Source: Natronococcus pandeyae
GTDB lineage: Archaea > Halobacteriota > Halobacteria > Halobacteriales > Natrialbaceae
Direction of reading: 5' to 3'
Length of the DNA: 64,000 nt
NCBI RefSeq assembly: GCF_008122205.1
Contig: NZ_PHNJ01000009.1
Location: forward strand, 141,610 to 205,609
The stretch's first letter is position 1. Each line of letters starts with the position of its first letter. Below are positions 8,448 to 15,501 of this stretch, one piece after another. The notes under the pieces are model-generated. The model was not told the origin of the DNA. It was given only the letters and a program-made list of their open reading frames with translations, and made no database searches. The translations under genes and the position numbers were made by a program.

Positions 8448-9260
8448 TCAGTCGTCGACGACCGCGTGGGCGGTCTCTCGCTCCCCGGGAATTCCGACCA
8501 GTTCGCGGAAGCGCTCGCCGGAGAGTCCACAGCGGTAGGCCGGCTTGAACATCATGTTCGCGCCGCCGGCGCGGACGTCCCACGCGGACTCGATCTCCTC
8601 GCGCAGGTAGTACTGGGCCTGGACGTTCCCCTCTCGCACGTAGTAGTCGCTGAGTCGGATAGGGTCCCGATCGAAGAGCCCGCCCGGCTCTCGACCGTCG
8701 ACGATGACGACCGGCTTCTCGAGGTAGAGATCGCCCTCTCGAGCGCGCTTGGCGTGGGCGTTGTCCGGATGTGCCTCGAGGATCGCTCGTCGCTCCTCGA
8801 GTGGCATCTCGGGCGTGACGACCGCGACCTCCTCGACGGTGAAGTAGCCGATCAGGTATCGGTGGGCCCGGTCGCCGTCCGGCCGGCGCAGCCCCGCGTA
8901 GAAGCCGACGACGTCGCCGGGCTCGAGGGCGCGCAGCCGCGAAACGTAGCCGCTGGTCCGGTGTTCGCCGTAGGTCAGCGCCTCGAAGTTGGGGTCGTGG
9001 TGGAGGGGCCAGGACTCGAGGTCGTCGCCGGAGACTGGCTCTTCCTCGCCGCGGACGGGCTGGGGTTCGATCCGGGTCGTCAGATCGGCGGCGATCCCGT
9101 CGTCTCCCCGAAGCGGCCACGAGCCAAGCGTTTCGGTTTCGGCCGTTTCACGGGTCTTCTCGGGAATCGGCACGTACTCGAAGGTTCCATCGTCGTACAG
9201 CGGTCCCAGGGCACCGAGGTTCGTGCTGTCCGCACCCACGCCGGCGAGAACGACCGTCAT
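8448..9260 (-). CDS. Nmad3-like protein (putative nucleotide-modification-associated domain)
   Basis: 270 residues. The N-terminus MTVVLAGVGADSTNLGALGPLYDDGTFEYVPIPE, and downstream LTYGEHRTSGYVSRLRALEPGDVVGFYAGLRR and LIGYFTVEEVAVV, match the pattern of the Nmad3 family, named from genomic association with nucleotide hypermodification systems. The biochemical activity is not established. A small ASCH/EVE-like binding fold is suggested by the GDVVGFYAGLR...YLIGYFTVEEV stretch. No modification or restriction genes are adjacent; the acyltransferase follows 44 bp downstream on the same strand. Confidence 0.6.
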   Translation of the reverse strand: MTVVLAGVGADSTNLGALGPLYDDGTFEYVPIPEKTRETAETETLGSWPLRGDDGIAADLTTRIEPQPVRGEEEPVSGDDLESWPLHHDPNFEALTYGEHRTSGYVSRLRALEPGDVVGFYAGLRRPDGDRAHRYLIGYFTVEEVAVVTPEMPLEERRAILEAHPDNAHAKRAREGDLYLEKPVVIVDGREPGGLFDRDPIRLSDYYVREGNVQAQYYLREEIESAWDVRAGGANMMFKPAYRCGLSGERFRELVGIPGERETAHAVVDD

Positions 9261-9451
9261 AGCCGATGTATCGGGATCGGGACCCGATAAATCCGCTGAT
9301 CACCGGTGGCAGTGGCTGTGGCGGAGTCGGTCGACGGGAGCGGTGGCGGAACAGTTCGGCCGGAACGGTGGCGGTGGCCGGCTGGTCCGGGTCGATTCGA
9401 GGAAGAGCAGCTCCGAGCGGACGGTCGGCTACCGCGCTCGGTCGCCGGCGG

Positions 9452-10714
9452 TTAGAACCCGCCGGTCGTGATGAGTTCGATGAAGTCTCCGATCGAGAGC
9501 GCGGCGAGGACGACCGCCAGCAGCACGAGCAGGGCGTTGACAGCGTTCAGCTTCTTGCCATTACGGTACTCGCCCATCGTCCCGCGGTCGTTGACCGCCC
9601 AGAACAGCAAGATTGTGGCGATCGGGAGCGCGAAGATGCCGTTGTACATGGGGAAGAGAATCACCATGTCGACGACCGAGAGGTCGAGCGTCGCGCTGAC
9701 GACCGGCGAGAGAATTCCGACGCCGGTGAGTCCGGCGAACAGCATCTTGAAGAGGCGGTCGCTCTGGTCGACGTCGTAGCCCGCAGCCTGCGGGATGATG
9801 TACGCGGGCGCCCACATGATCGGGATGATGCTGTTGAACGCCGCGGCGGTAACGCCGCCGACGAACAGCACCATCGCCCACGTGCCGAAGACGTCGACGA
9901 GCGCCTCGCCCGGCGTCAAGAAGGAGTCGAGCTGTTCGAAGCCCATCGGTCGGAGCACCGCGGCGGCGACGATCAGAATCGCGATCGTCGCGAGGCCGCC
10001 GACGGCGTACCCCATCGCGAGGTCACGGCGGGCATCGATCACGTCGCTCTCTTTCGTCCAGCCCTTCTCCTCGACGAGGATCGACTCGAGGAAGAAGTTG
10101 GGCCACAGCGCGGTCGTCCCGAGTAAGCCGGCGGCCATCACGAGCGCGCCCATCGAGGCCGTCGTCGGAACGAAGCCGAGCGCGACGTCGCCCGGGTTCG
10201 CCCCGCTGGGGAGGGCGACGGCGACGTAGACGACGAGCAGTGCGAGCATCATCGCGATCATCAGGTTCTCGACCTTGTTGTAGTTGAAGAGGCCGACGCC
10301 GATCGCGCCGAGGGTGGCCACGACGGCGATGGGTTGCCAGGCGACGGCGCCGCCGGTCAGGAACGAGACGCCCGCACCGACGGCGGCGACGAGGCCGAGC
10401 GTCCAGGCGATACAGCCGATCGAGAGGAACAGTGCGATCGTGAGCGCGAGCGGCCGGCCCAGTTTCTCGCGGACGAAGATCATCAGCGACGTCCCGTGGA
10501 TGCCGAGTCGTGCGCTCATGTCCTGGGCCATAAAGCCGAGCAGCGCTGCGCCGACGGCGGCCCACAGGAGCGTGTAGCCGTGCATGACGCCGGCCTGGCT
10601 CGCGATAAACACCGACCCCGAGCCGAAGTAGCTGGCGACCATCACGAACGCGAGGCCGTACTTGGTCGCAAAATCGGTGACGACGTCGCCGCTAAGTCTG
10701 GTTTCCGTGCTCAT
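9452..10714 (-). CDS. Divergent NRAMP-family transporter lacking the canonical metal-site residues
   Basis: 420 residues with about eleven hydrophobic helices. The overall NRAMP pattern is clear: GLAFVMVASYF...GYTLLWAAVGAALLGFMAQDMSARLGI parallels the TM1-TM3 region of MntH/DMT1. However, the TM1 DPGN motif that binds metal is replaced by GSGS (SYFGSGSVF), and the TM6 MPH motif by WPN (TTALWPNFFLES). Known NRAMP proteins need these Asp/Asn and Met residues for Mn/Fe transport, so the substrate here may differ. The 191 bp downstream (9261-9451) is GC-rich with GGTGGC repeats and no gene. Confidence 0.8.
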   Translation of the reverse strand: MSTETRLSGDVVTDFATKYGLAFVMVASYFGSGSVFIASQAGVMHGYTLLWAAVGAALLGFMAQDMSARLGIHGTSLMIFVREKLGRPLALTIALFLSIGCIAWTLGLVAAVGAGVSFLTGGAVAWQPIAVVATLGAIGVGLFNYNKVENLMIAMMLALLVVYVAVALPSGANPGDVALGFVPTTASMGALVMAAGLLGTTALWPNFFLESILVEEKGWTKESDVIDARRDLAMGYAVGGLATIAILIVAAAVLRPMGFEQLDSFLTPGEALVDVFGTWAMVLFVGGVTAAAFNSIIPIMWAPAYIIPQAAGYDVDQSDRLFKMLFAGLTGVGILSPVVSATLDLSVVDMVILFPMYNGIFALPIATILLFWAVNDRGTMGEYRNGKKLNAVNALLVLLAVVLAALSIGDFIELITTGGF

Positions 10715-10979
10715 CGGTCGTCAGAAGTCTCCACGGTCGATAACTCGCATATTCCGGCAATCAAATCGGTCACAGTCGAGAGATGTCATTGCTCGAACGG
10801 AGGGGGCAAATTTGAATACGGGTTCGGCCCTCGTGTGCAAGTGCTTTCGATGGCAACGCGGAGGGTTACCGGGCCTGGCATACGGTGTGCGTCGCTGCTC
10901 CTGTTGTGTCCGTAGTACGGGGATTTTCTGGTAGTGATTGAACATGAAATGAGTAGTTCGGCGTCTTCCTGCAGGTCGG

Positions 10980-11075
10980 CGTCTTGCAGCCGCCGGGAGT
11001 CGAGTTCGGAACTCGGTGCCTCGAGGGCGGTCGCTATCTCGACAGCGTCCGATACGGGTTGCGTGCTCGTCGCGT
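10980..11075 (-). pseudogene. Relic of the small gene that precedes the integrase
   Basis: The minus strand aligns with the small gene at 13979-14125: both carry GAGACRCG near the start and CCGAGTTCCGAACTCG near the middle, in the same order and spacing apart from small indels. In-frame TAG and frame changes break it. No integrase follows. The palindrome CGAGTTC-G-GAACTCG (11001-11015) is kept exactly in the intact copy (14035-14049). Confidence 0.5.
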
Positions 11076-11124
11076 CTCAGTAGTCGGGGATCGCTGACGA
11101 ACTGCACGCACAACTGTAAACTGG

Positions 11125-11420
11125 GGCGCCTGTGGCTCCCGTCCGTCGGCGCTCCGTAGTGACTCGAATCAGCCGTCTTCCTGGCCAGCGCATCGACACC
11201 AGTATTTCCGACCCGTCGGAGAGTGCGGGCGTCGGTCTCGAGTGGGACCGTTCCCGCGGGGGATCGTTCGCCGTCAGGCTTTCGTGGTACGGAACCCAGG
11301 CGGGCCGGTGCCCCTCAGAACGGGTTTGCGTGTTTTCTCCGAGGACCCGACAGATACCGGTGGGTCCGTCTAACTTCCGTCACCGACATCGAAGCACTCC
11401 ACGCGGTTATATCTGGCCAA
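11125..11420. repeat. Non-coding leader block shared with the intact provirus (copy 1)
   Basis: Aligns with 14165-14565, including GGGGCG...CCGTCGGCG, AGTCAGCCGTCTT, CCCGCGGGATCG-like, AGGCGGGCCGGTGCCCCT and GAGGACCCGAC. The hairpin-forming pair GGACCCG / GGGTCC is retained in both copies. Short open frames cover it in both, but changes are not concentrated at third positions and an offset pair of indels crosses the best-conserved part, so I treat it as regulatory or origin DNA. Confidence 0.5.
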
Positions 11421-11484
11421 ACGTTCGGTACGGTGTAGAATAACGGACGTATCGATTCGGGGGCAGGCGTGCCTGGTTGGGACG

Positions 11485-11795
11485 TCGGGAGGACGGGATC
11501 GACCTTACAGACAGCCTGCTCACGCCGTCGTTCGTGCTGGCGTCGTTCTCGATCGACGCGGTCGGGGGTTTCGGTTCTCTGCGCCGCTGAACGTTGCGCT
11601 CAGGGACGCACTGTACAGCGTCCACGGTACGAAGATCACCGACGCGTTCCTGATCTCCATCGGGGTACTCGTGATCGCGTGGCTCACGAACGAGAGGACG
11701 CCCGAGGACTGATCCGACGTCGAGACCGTCGTACACCCGGCCGTGCTGCTGAACGTGCCCGCGGCGCTCGTTCCGGCTGCGGCAGTCAACCCGAC
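11485..11795 (+). pseudogene. Broken homologue of the provirus small membrane protein gene
   Basis: Close nucleotide match to the gene at 18051-18482: ACCTTACAGACAGCCTGCTC, GGCGTCGTTCTCGATCG, GCGCCGCTGAAC and TCGTGATCGCGTGGCTCACGAACGAGAG-type blocks are shared. A one-base deletion near 11560-11580 shifts the frame, and the TGG of EEWTDVE has become TGA (GAG GAC TGA near 11708). The similarity stops near 11795, in the equivalent of the third membrane segment. Non-functional. Confidence 0.75.
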
Positions 11796-12035
11796 TACGG
11801 CATCCTCACGGAGTGGATCAAGCAGGGCGGGAACCCGCTCGAGCACAGCGACGGTCAGCCGGGAACCTTCGAGGTCCATCGCAACTACGACGAAAAATCC
11901 GGCGAGCGGACGGCTGGTACTGTTTCGTCGGCTATCGTCCGTACGGGTGGGCTGGACCACGATAATCAACGGAGAGATGTACAAGGCGTCATCGCTCCCG
12001 TTGCTCCAGCGGTACGGTGCGGGGCCATCGAGGGA
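11795..12035 (+). pseudogene. Chimeric NTPase/nuclease relic made by an internal deletion
   Basis: The first part encodes DYGILTEWIKQGGNPLEHS, matching DYGTLMEWVEQDGDPLEHS of the provirus NTPase (around 23040-23100). It then continues as SDGQPGTFEVHRNYDEK, matching SDGQPGNFKVYRKYHEK of the provirus nuclease gene (around 24537-24590). The join lies in the shared motif CTCGARCAYAGC. A frameshift follows, then drifted sequence ending near CCACAG. The fusion implies loss of about 1.4 kb by recombination at microhomology. Confidence 0.7.
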
Positions 12036-12069
12036 CGCCACAGGCGACGAGAGCTATCGCAGACGGTTT

Positions 12070-12219
12070 CTAACTACTGTCTGCCGGCGCCCGATTACGG
12101 TCGCAGTTTGTGTTGGAAGCGAACGTCTCCACCCACTCGAGATCGCCGCACTGCAGACAGCGGTATCGTCCTTCAGTTTTCCAGACGGCCATGCAGCACG
12201 ATCGACAGTACCGGGTCAT
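12070..12219 (-). CDS. Small zinc-ribbon protein
   Basis: 49 residues: two CxxC knuckles (CRSC at 5-8 and CLQC at 24-27) in MTRYCRSCC...RYRCLQCGDLEW, a classic zinc ribbon. An in-frame ATG at 12246 would add nine residues. It lies within the provirus remnant, on the strand used by the right-arm genes. No equivalent is evident in the intact copy. Such tiny ribbons are common in haloarchaeal viruses and plasmids as DNA-binding accessories. Expression is uncertain given its decayed surroundings. Confidence 0.45.
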   Translation of the reverse strand: MTRYCRSCCMAVWKTEGRYRCLQCGDLEWVETFASNTNCDRNRAPADSS

Positions 12220-12299
12220 TAAATCATCCAACAGTCTCCCCGGCATCTGTCTTCTGGCTCCGTCTCGAATCCTCGTAGCCGGTTGTCAGTCCCCGTCAG

Positions 12300-12400
12300 C
12301 AGAAGTGGAGTACGCTCTTCTCGAAGGTGAGTGCTCAGCGTCTCGGCGATCCCTCGGGGCTGCTCGAGGGAGAGATCGTCGCGCTCGAGGACTGTCCACC
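12300..12400 (-). pseudogene. Relic of the small provirus gene homologous to 26119-26373
   Basis: The minus strand of about 12326-12390 encodes VLERDDLSLEQPRGIAETLST, matching VLERDDLTLEQRREIAETLSS of the intact gene. The upstream and downstream coding parts are gone, and it directly abuts the relic of another right-arm gene. A deletion has therefore joined two segments that lie about 5.5 kb apart in the intact provirus. Confidence 0.6.
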
Positions 12401-12533
12401 GTCGACTCGAATCTCGCGCTGCTCGAGCGACCGCCGAACCTGCTCATCGGTCGCCTGTTCAGCGGGATGGGCTATGGGGTCTGACTCTCGACGAGATACA
12501 GCTGGCTCACCGGGACGAACTTCCCCTCAGACA
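12400..12533 (-). pseudogene. Frameshifted copy of the 41-residue right-arm gene
   Basis: The frame begins MSEGKFVPVSQLYLVESQTP then hits TAG. The intact homologue (31706-31831) reads MTEFVPASQLYHVASRTPIAHPAEQATDEQVRRAF. The relic lacks one base (ACCCCATAG versus ACGCCCATAG), after which PAEQATDEQVRR-type sequence continues in another frame. Its start region overlaps the end of the downstream-strand zinc-finger gene. Confidence 0.65.
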
Positions 12534-12757
12534 TCGGCCTCACCTCCCCGCCGACCGGGCGACGTCTCCGGATCTGGAATCGGGACGTCGACACTAGCGG
12601 CCGAACCGCGGGTTAGCTGAGCGTAGGTATCGCACTCGCTACAGCGGTGGGCACGGTCGCCATTGTCGCCGTAGACGCGCCGGAACCGGTTCGAAACGTG
12701 GGCGCCGCAGTGAAGGCACGTACCGTCGGCAGAGTGTGTGAATGATTCTGCCGACAT
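12527..12757 (-). CDS. Small CxxC zinc-finger protein (remnant copy)
   Basis: 76 residues from the ATG at 12757, which has GGAGGTG seven bases upstream; a TTG-initiated extension would swallow that site and is rejected. Two zinc knuckles are present: CLHC (residues 14-17) and CSEC (38-41). The tail VDVPIPDPETSPGRRGGEADV is nearly identical to its twin at 32420-32650. It is the only intact gene in the remnant besides the small ribbon. It is the promoter-proximal gene of the right-arm operon in the intact provirus; its role is unknown, possibly regulatory or DNA-binding. Confidence 0.7.
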   Translation of the reverse strand: MSAESFTHSADGTCLHCGAHVSNRFRRVYGDNGDRAHRCSECDTYAQLTRGSAASVDVPIPDPETSPGRRGGEADV

Positions 12758-12836
12758 CACGGCCACCTCCAAACGCCGCTGACGTCACTCTCAGGGGTAT
12801 GAGCCGCTAAGAGTTGAACACTTAGAAAATTTCGAG

Positions 12837-12849
12837 TGGGACCGCCGAG
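12837..12849. other. attL-like tRNA-Pro 3'-end duplication
   Basis: TGGGACCGCCGAG is identical to the 3' end of the tRNA-Pro gene at 32730-32742 (on the minus strand CTCGGCGGTCCCA, covering the T-stem 3' strand, the acceptor 3' strand and the discriminator). Sequence to its right diverges from the tRNA at once. The 64 bp to its left also match because both are right ends of related elements. It lies 48 bp from the integrase stop codon. Confidence 0.8.
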
Positions 12850-12896
12850 GTCAGCAATCCCCGTTCTACGCACGTCGTACTGAATCGTTGTCGTAA

Positions 12897-13982
12897 TCAT
12901 TCTGAATCCTCCGTAAGGAACTCGCGGCGGGACTGCATCCGCCGAATCGGGTCGGGATGGTCGTAGTGCTCCCTGATTACCTCAGGGGTAGCGTTCACTC
13001 GCTCCGCGACGACTTCCGGCGGCCACCCCTCGTCGCGCATGTGCGTGATCGCACCCGTTCGAATCGGGTGAGGCGATCGACTCGAGGGACACCGCGCCTC
13101 GAGCCCATGCTCCAGGGCTTCGCAGTTCGCAGTGTCGCGACCGTGCGGGCACCCGGCCCATCTGCAGGGCTGAGTCATGATGTAGATCTCCCGTCGGATA
13201 CTCGACTTCGAGACGCGTGGCCGGTCACCCTTCTCGGTCGTGAACAGCGGCCGCCGGTTGTTCGCGTCGACGCGCTCGACGCGGTTGACGTCGATGTACT
13301 CCTGGACGCGATCGACGACCTCCCGATCGAGCGCCACCGGCCGCTCGCCCTCGCGCTTATTCTTCAGTGGCGTCGTCGGGCGATGCCGGAAGTAGACGAA
13401 CGGCAGTTCGACCGCCTCGAGGGCGTCCCGTTCGATGTCGTCCTGGTGACGAAGCCGCTCGAGGTCCGACTGCTCGAAGAAGCAGTCACCGAGATCGAGC
13501 GCACGGAGCCCACCGAGGCGACAGCCGGTGTGCCACAGCAGTTCGAACATCGCGTGCCGTCGCGACGCGTACTGATACCGGGAGAGTTTCCCGCGAATCG
13601 TCTCGGCTCGGTCGGCGGACAGCAGCTCGTCGTTGACGCGATCCGCCAGCTCGACCGAGGGAACTTCGACCTTCGCCGGAAGTCCTTCCGAAACCGCGTC
13701 GATCCGTTCGCAAAAGCGGATGAACTGCTTGAGCGTCCCGAGTTGCGTGTTCAGCGTTGTGACGGCCAATCCTTCCGCCCGTCGCGTTGAGTCGAAGCGA
13801 AAGATGTCGCGACTCGAGAGATCGTTGAGGTTGTCGATTCCCTCCTCGTCACACCACTGCACGAACGGTTTGATCCGATATCGGTAGCTCGAGAGCGTCT
13901 CGTCGGCGCGCGTCGACTCCAATCGGTCGAGCCACAACTCCAGCGCTTCTCGCGGATCGATCGGCTCGAGGTTCTGGCTCAC
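12897..13982 (-). CDS. int: Tyrosine recombinase / provirus integrase
   Basis: 361 residues from a GTG start. The N-terminal SAM-like core-binding domain is residues 10-110 (SSYRYRIKPFVQWCDEEGIDNL). The catalytic domain contains the first Arg in HTGCRLGGLRALDLGD (near 153), H-x-x-R in SPHPIRTGAITHMRDEGWPP (near 305), and the nucleophile Tyr in REHYDHPDP (near 340). A Cys/His-rich insertion CRWAGCPHGRDTANCEALEHGLEARCP before box II is a likely zinc knuckle typical of haloviral integrases. It lies next to attL, pointing outward. Its GTG overlaps the stop of the upstream gene (GTGA), implying coupled translation. Confidence 0.93.
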   Translation of the reverse strand: MSQNLEPIDPREALELWLDRLESTRADETLSSYRYRIKPFVQWCDEEGIDNLNDLSSRDIFRFDSTRRAEGLAVTTLNTQLGTLKQFIRFCERIDAVSEGLPAKVEVPSVELADRVNDELLSADRAETIRGKLSRYQYASRRHAMFELLWHTGCRLGGLRALDLGDCFFEQSDLERLRHQDDIERDALEAVELPFVYFRHRPTTPLKNKREGERPVALDREVVDRVQEYIDVNRVERVDANNRRPLFTTEKGDRPRVSKSSIRREIYIMTQPCRWAGCPHGRDTANCEALEHGLEARCPSSRSPHPIRTGAITHMRDEGWPPEVVAERVNATPEVIREHYDHPDPIRRMQSRREFLTEDSE

Positions 13983-14125
13983 CGTTCACCCGCAACCTCA
14001 AGATCGCGCTCGCGAACCCGTTCGTACTCGGCGGCGAGTTCGGAACTCGTCGGCTCGCTTTGTGGGCGCTCACTATCGCTACAGTATCCAGTACGTTTAC
14101 CGTGGTTGCGTGTCTCGCTTGTCAT
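13979..14125 (-). CDS. Small integrase-partner protein
   Basis: 48 residues (MTSETRNHGKRTG...ELAAEYERVRERDLEVAGER), basic then acidic, with a C-terminal amphipathic helix; no known fold. It overlaps the integrase start by four bases. In SNJ2, two small genes co-transcribed with the integrase are needed for efficient integration; by position this one could be such a factor (inference). A relic lies at 10980-11075 in the remnant. It contains the internal palindrome CGAGTTC-G-GAACTCG (14035-14049). Confidence 0.6.
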   Translation of the reverse strand: MTSETRNHGKRTGYCSDSERPQSEPTSSELAAEYERVRERDLEVAGER

Positions 14126-14164
14126 GGTCTCAGTGTTCTTGGGACCGCGGACGGACCGCACGCG

Positions 14165-14565
14165 CCGTTGTGTAGGAGCTGGGGCGCGTGCGGCTGCTGT
14201 CCGTCGGCGTAATGTACCCTCTCGAGTCAGCCGTCTTAATGGTCAGAGCATCGGTTCCAATGTTTCCGAAACTCAGAATCCCGTGAATAACACGTTCGTA
14301 GACCGGTCTCGGCGGCACTCCGCCGTTTCCGATCTTTCCGAACCCAACTTCCGAACCCGTCGTGGGCCGTGGGCGTCGGGCCGATCGATGCGCTCGAGCG
14401 AGGTCTTTATTCCCCGCGGGATCGTTTGCTGTCATGCTTCCGTACCGTAGATACGGGAGCCAGGCGGGCCGGTGCCCCTAACACCGGGTCCGCGTGCTTT
14501 CTCGAGGACCCGACCGGGTACCGGCGGGTCCGACTGGCTTCCGTTGTGCTCACCGAGGAACGGCG
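14165..14565. repeat. Non-coding leader block of the provirus (copy 2)
   Basis: The 547-bp gap between the integrase operon and the repressor. 14165-14565 is conserved with 11125-11420 in the remnant. It includes an inverted repeat GGACCCG (14506-14512) / CGGGTCC (14525-14531) around an inner CCGGGTACCGG, and further GC-rich dyads. No convincing coding sequence: the frames here differ between copies without third-base bias. Candidate replication origin, recombination accessory region or untranslated RNA. Confidence 0.5.
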
Positions 14566-14578
14566 GGTACTTCAAATT

Positions 14579-14598
14579 AGTGCATTGAACAATGCACT
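14579..14598. promoter_or_regulatory. 20-bp dyad, candidate repressor operator
   Basis: Perfect inverted repeat AGTGCATTG-AA-CAATGCACT, 75 bp upstream of the PhiH1-type repressor gene and between it and the divergent integrase operon. A further partial half-site (GTGATGCA) follows at about 14602. The position fits the operator of a dimeric winged-helix repressor; target identity is inferred. Confidence 0.55.
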
Positions 14599-14672
14599 GC
14601 AGTGATGCAAACGATACAAAAACACGATGGTACCACGATAGCTATCACGCTGCTATGTGATTTAGTACTCAA

Positions 14673-14939
14673 ATGCGACGGCCACGGGTGGACTGGATGA
14701 CGCGAGCTGACGATGCGATCCTCGAGTTCTTACTGAACGAAGGGAACGAACCACTTGTGGCGAATCCGGCCACCGTTGAAGCAAATATCGACTATAAAAT
14801 TTCTCACGTCAGACGTCGACTCCGGGCATTGCAGGAAGGTGGACTTGTAGACTACTACAATAAGGATCGTGGACTTTATCAGATTACCGATAAGGGCCAG
14901 AATTATCTTACAGGTGAAATAAATTCTGATGAATTGTAA
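14673..14939 (+). CDS. PhiH1-repressor-like winged-helix protein
   Basis: 88 residues. MTRADDAILEFLLNEGNEPLVANPATVEANIDYKISHVRRRLRALQEGGLVDYYNKDRGLYQITDKGQNYLTGEI is the compact winged helix of the haloarchaeal PhiH1 repressor family: recognition helix around YKISHVRRRLRAL, wing around DRGLYQITDKG. PhiH1 repressor maintains lysogeny of halovirus PhiH. Transcribed away from the integrase operon, toward the pilin block. The ATG at 14697 is an alternative start that removes MRRPRVDW. Lower GC than the surrounding core genome. Confidence 0.78.
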   Translation: MRRPRVDWMTRADDAILEFLLNEGNEPLVANPATVEANIDYKISHVRRRLRALQEGGLVDYYNKDRGLYQITDKGQNYLTGEINSDEL

Positions 14940-14992
14940 TATAGCCAACTATTGGTTGGTGAAATGGTAAATATATTATAGTGGTGGAGCAG

Positions 14993-15499
14993 TTAAGTCT
15001 CGTAGTCAGCAATAATCGACGAGGAGCCGTCAGATTCCCACGTGAAGACTACTTCTTCAATTTCATCCGTATCTGTAACTGCACTGTGTAGGTCCTCTCC
15101 AGCTGGAAGAGAGGCATCACCACTAACACTCAGTTCGTCGTTACCGGCATCGTTCTCGAACGTGATCTCATCACCTGCTGTAAAGTCCGTACTATCAAAC
15201 TCAGCCGAGTCCGTACCTGCTTCACCGGTAACTCTAATCACGATGTTACTCAGGTCGATATCCTCTCCGCTGGTATGAGTTACTGTGACTACCGTATTGT
15301 CACCGTTCGATTCCCAGTCATACTGTGCATTTGGTGCACTTTCATTGAGGTCTCCCATATCTAGCACGAACGCAGCAATCACAGCCGCCAGAATAACAGT
15401 TATCGCAACCATGAGAATGACCCCAATAACTGGTGATACAGCCCGTTCGTCCTTATTGCCGACGAGCTTTGCTGCGTATTGATCAAAACCGTGCTTCAT
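14993..15499 (-). CDS. Type IV pilin (PilA-like), cargo copy 1
   Basis: 168 residues. [31 protein letters not shown] is the class III signal/H-domain of haloarchaeal pilins; the prepilin peptidase PibD would cut just before VSPVIG. The rest is an acidic, Thr/Ser-rich beta domain ([31 protein letters not shown]) ending [14 protein letters not shown]. Subunits of this kind assemble into adhesion pili. No pilus ATPase or PilC is nearby, so it must use host machinery. It starts 2 bp after the stop of the next pilin, forming a two-gene operon. Moderately low GC. Confidence 0.88.
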   Translation of the reverse strand: MKHGFDQYAAKLVGNKDERAVSPVIGVILMVAITVILAAVIAAFVLDMGDLNESAPNAQYDWESNGDNTVVTVTHTSGEDIDLSNIVIRVTGEAGTDSAEFDSTDFTAGDEITFENDAGNDELSVSGDASLPAGEDLHSAVTDTDEIEEVVFTWESDGSSSIIADYET

Positions 15500-15501
15500 T
15501 G

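Larger units (their letters stand above)
10980..12849. mobile_element. Decayed provirus remnant, tandem to the intact provirus
   Basis: By-eye alignment shows this 1.9-kb stretch is a collapsed copy of the provirus that starts at 12837. In order: a relic of the small integrase-partner gene (about 10980-11075), the non-coding leader block (11125-11420), a broken small-membrane-protein gene (11485-11795), a chimeric NTPase/nuclease fragment (11795-12035), relics of two right-arm genes (12300-12533), an intact zinc-finger gene (12527-12757), and a tRNA-Pro 3' fragment (12837-12849). The integrase and most structural genes are deleted. The left boundary is not defined; 10715-10980 contains nothing I recognise. 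Confidence 0.75.

Noticed and set aside
7819..9120. 433-codon frame as one large acyltransferase
   Set aside because: Upstream of codon 240 it is an Arg-rich shadow of the Nmad3-like gene; the acyltransferase begins at the GTG at 8403.
10721..11113. 130-codon minus-strand frame left of the remnant
   Set aside because: No domain, no signal, Arg-rich composition and no conservation with the intact provirus apart from the palindrome region in another frame.
11238..11250. TCGAGTGGGACCG match to the att flank, as left att of the remnant
   Set aside because: It lies inside the leader block, to the right of the relic of the integrase-partner gene, so it cannot be the outer border. It shares only TGGGACCG with the att core and lacks the CCGAG part.
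11469..12278. 269-codon plus-strand frame across the provirus remnant
   Set aside because: It joins parts of two broken genes in wrong frames and is Arg-rich low-complexity; the real signal is the pseudogenes annotated there.
14369..14605. 78-codon frame sharing RRAGAP..G.ACFL..P..YR.VRL.SV with 11223-11438
   Set aside because: The similarity is high, but differences are not at third positions, paired one-base indels cross the best part, and neither frame has a good start context. Treated as conserved non-coding DNA.
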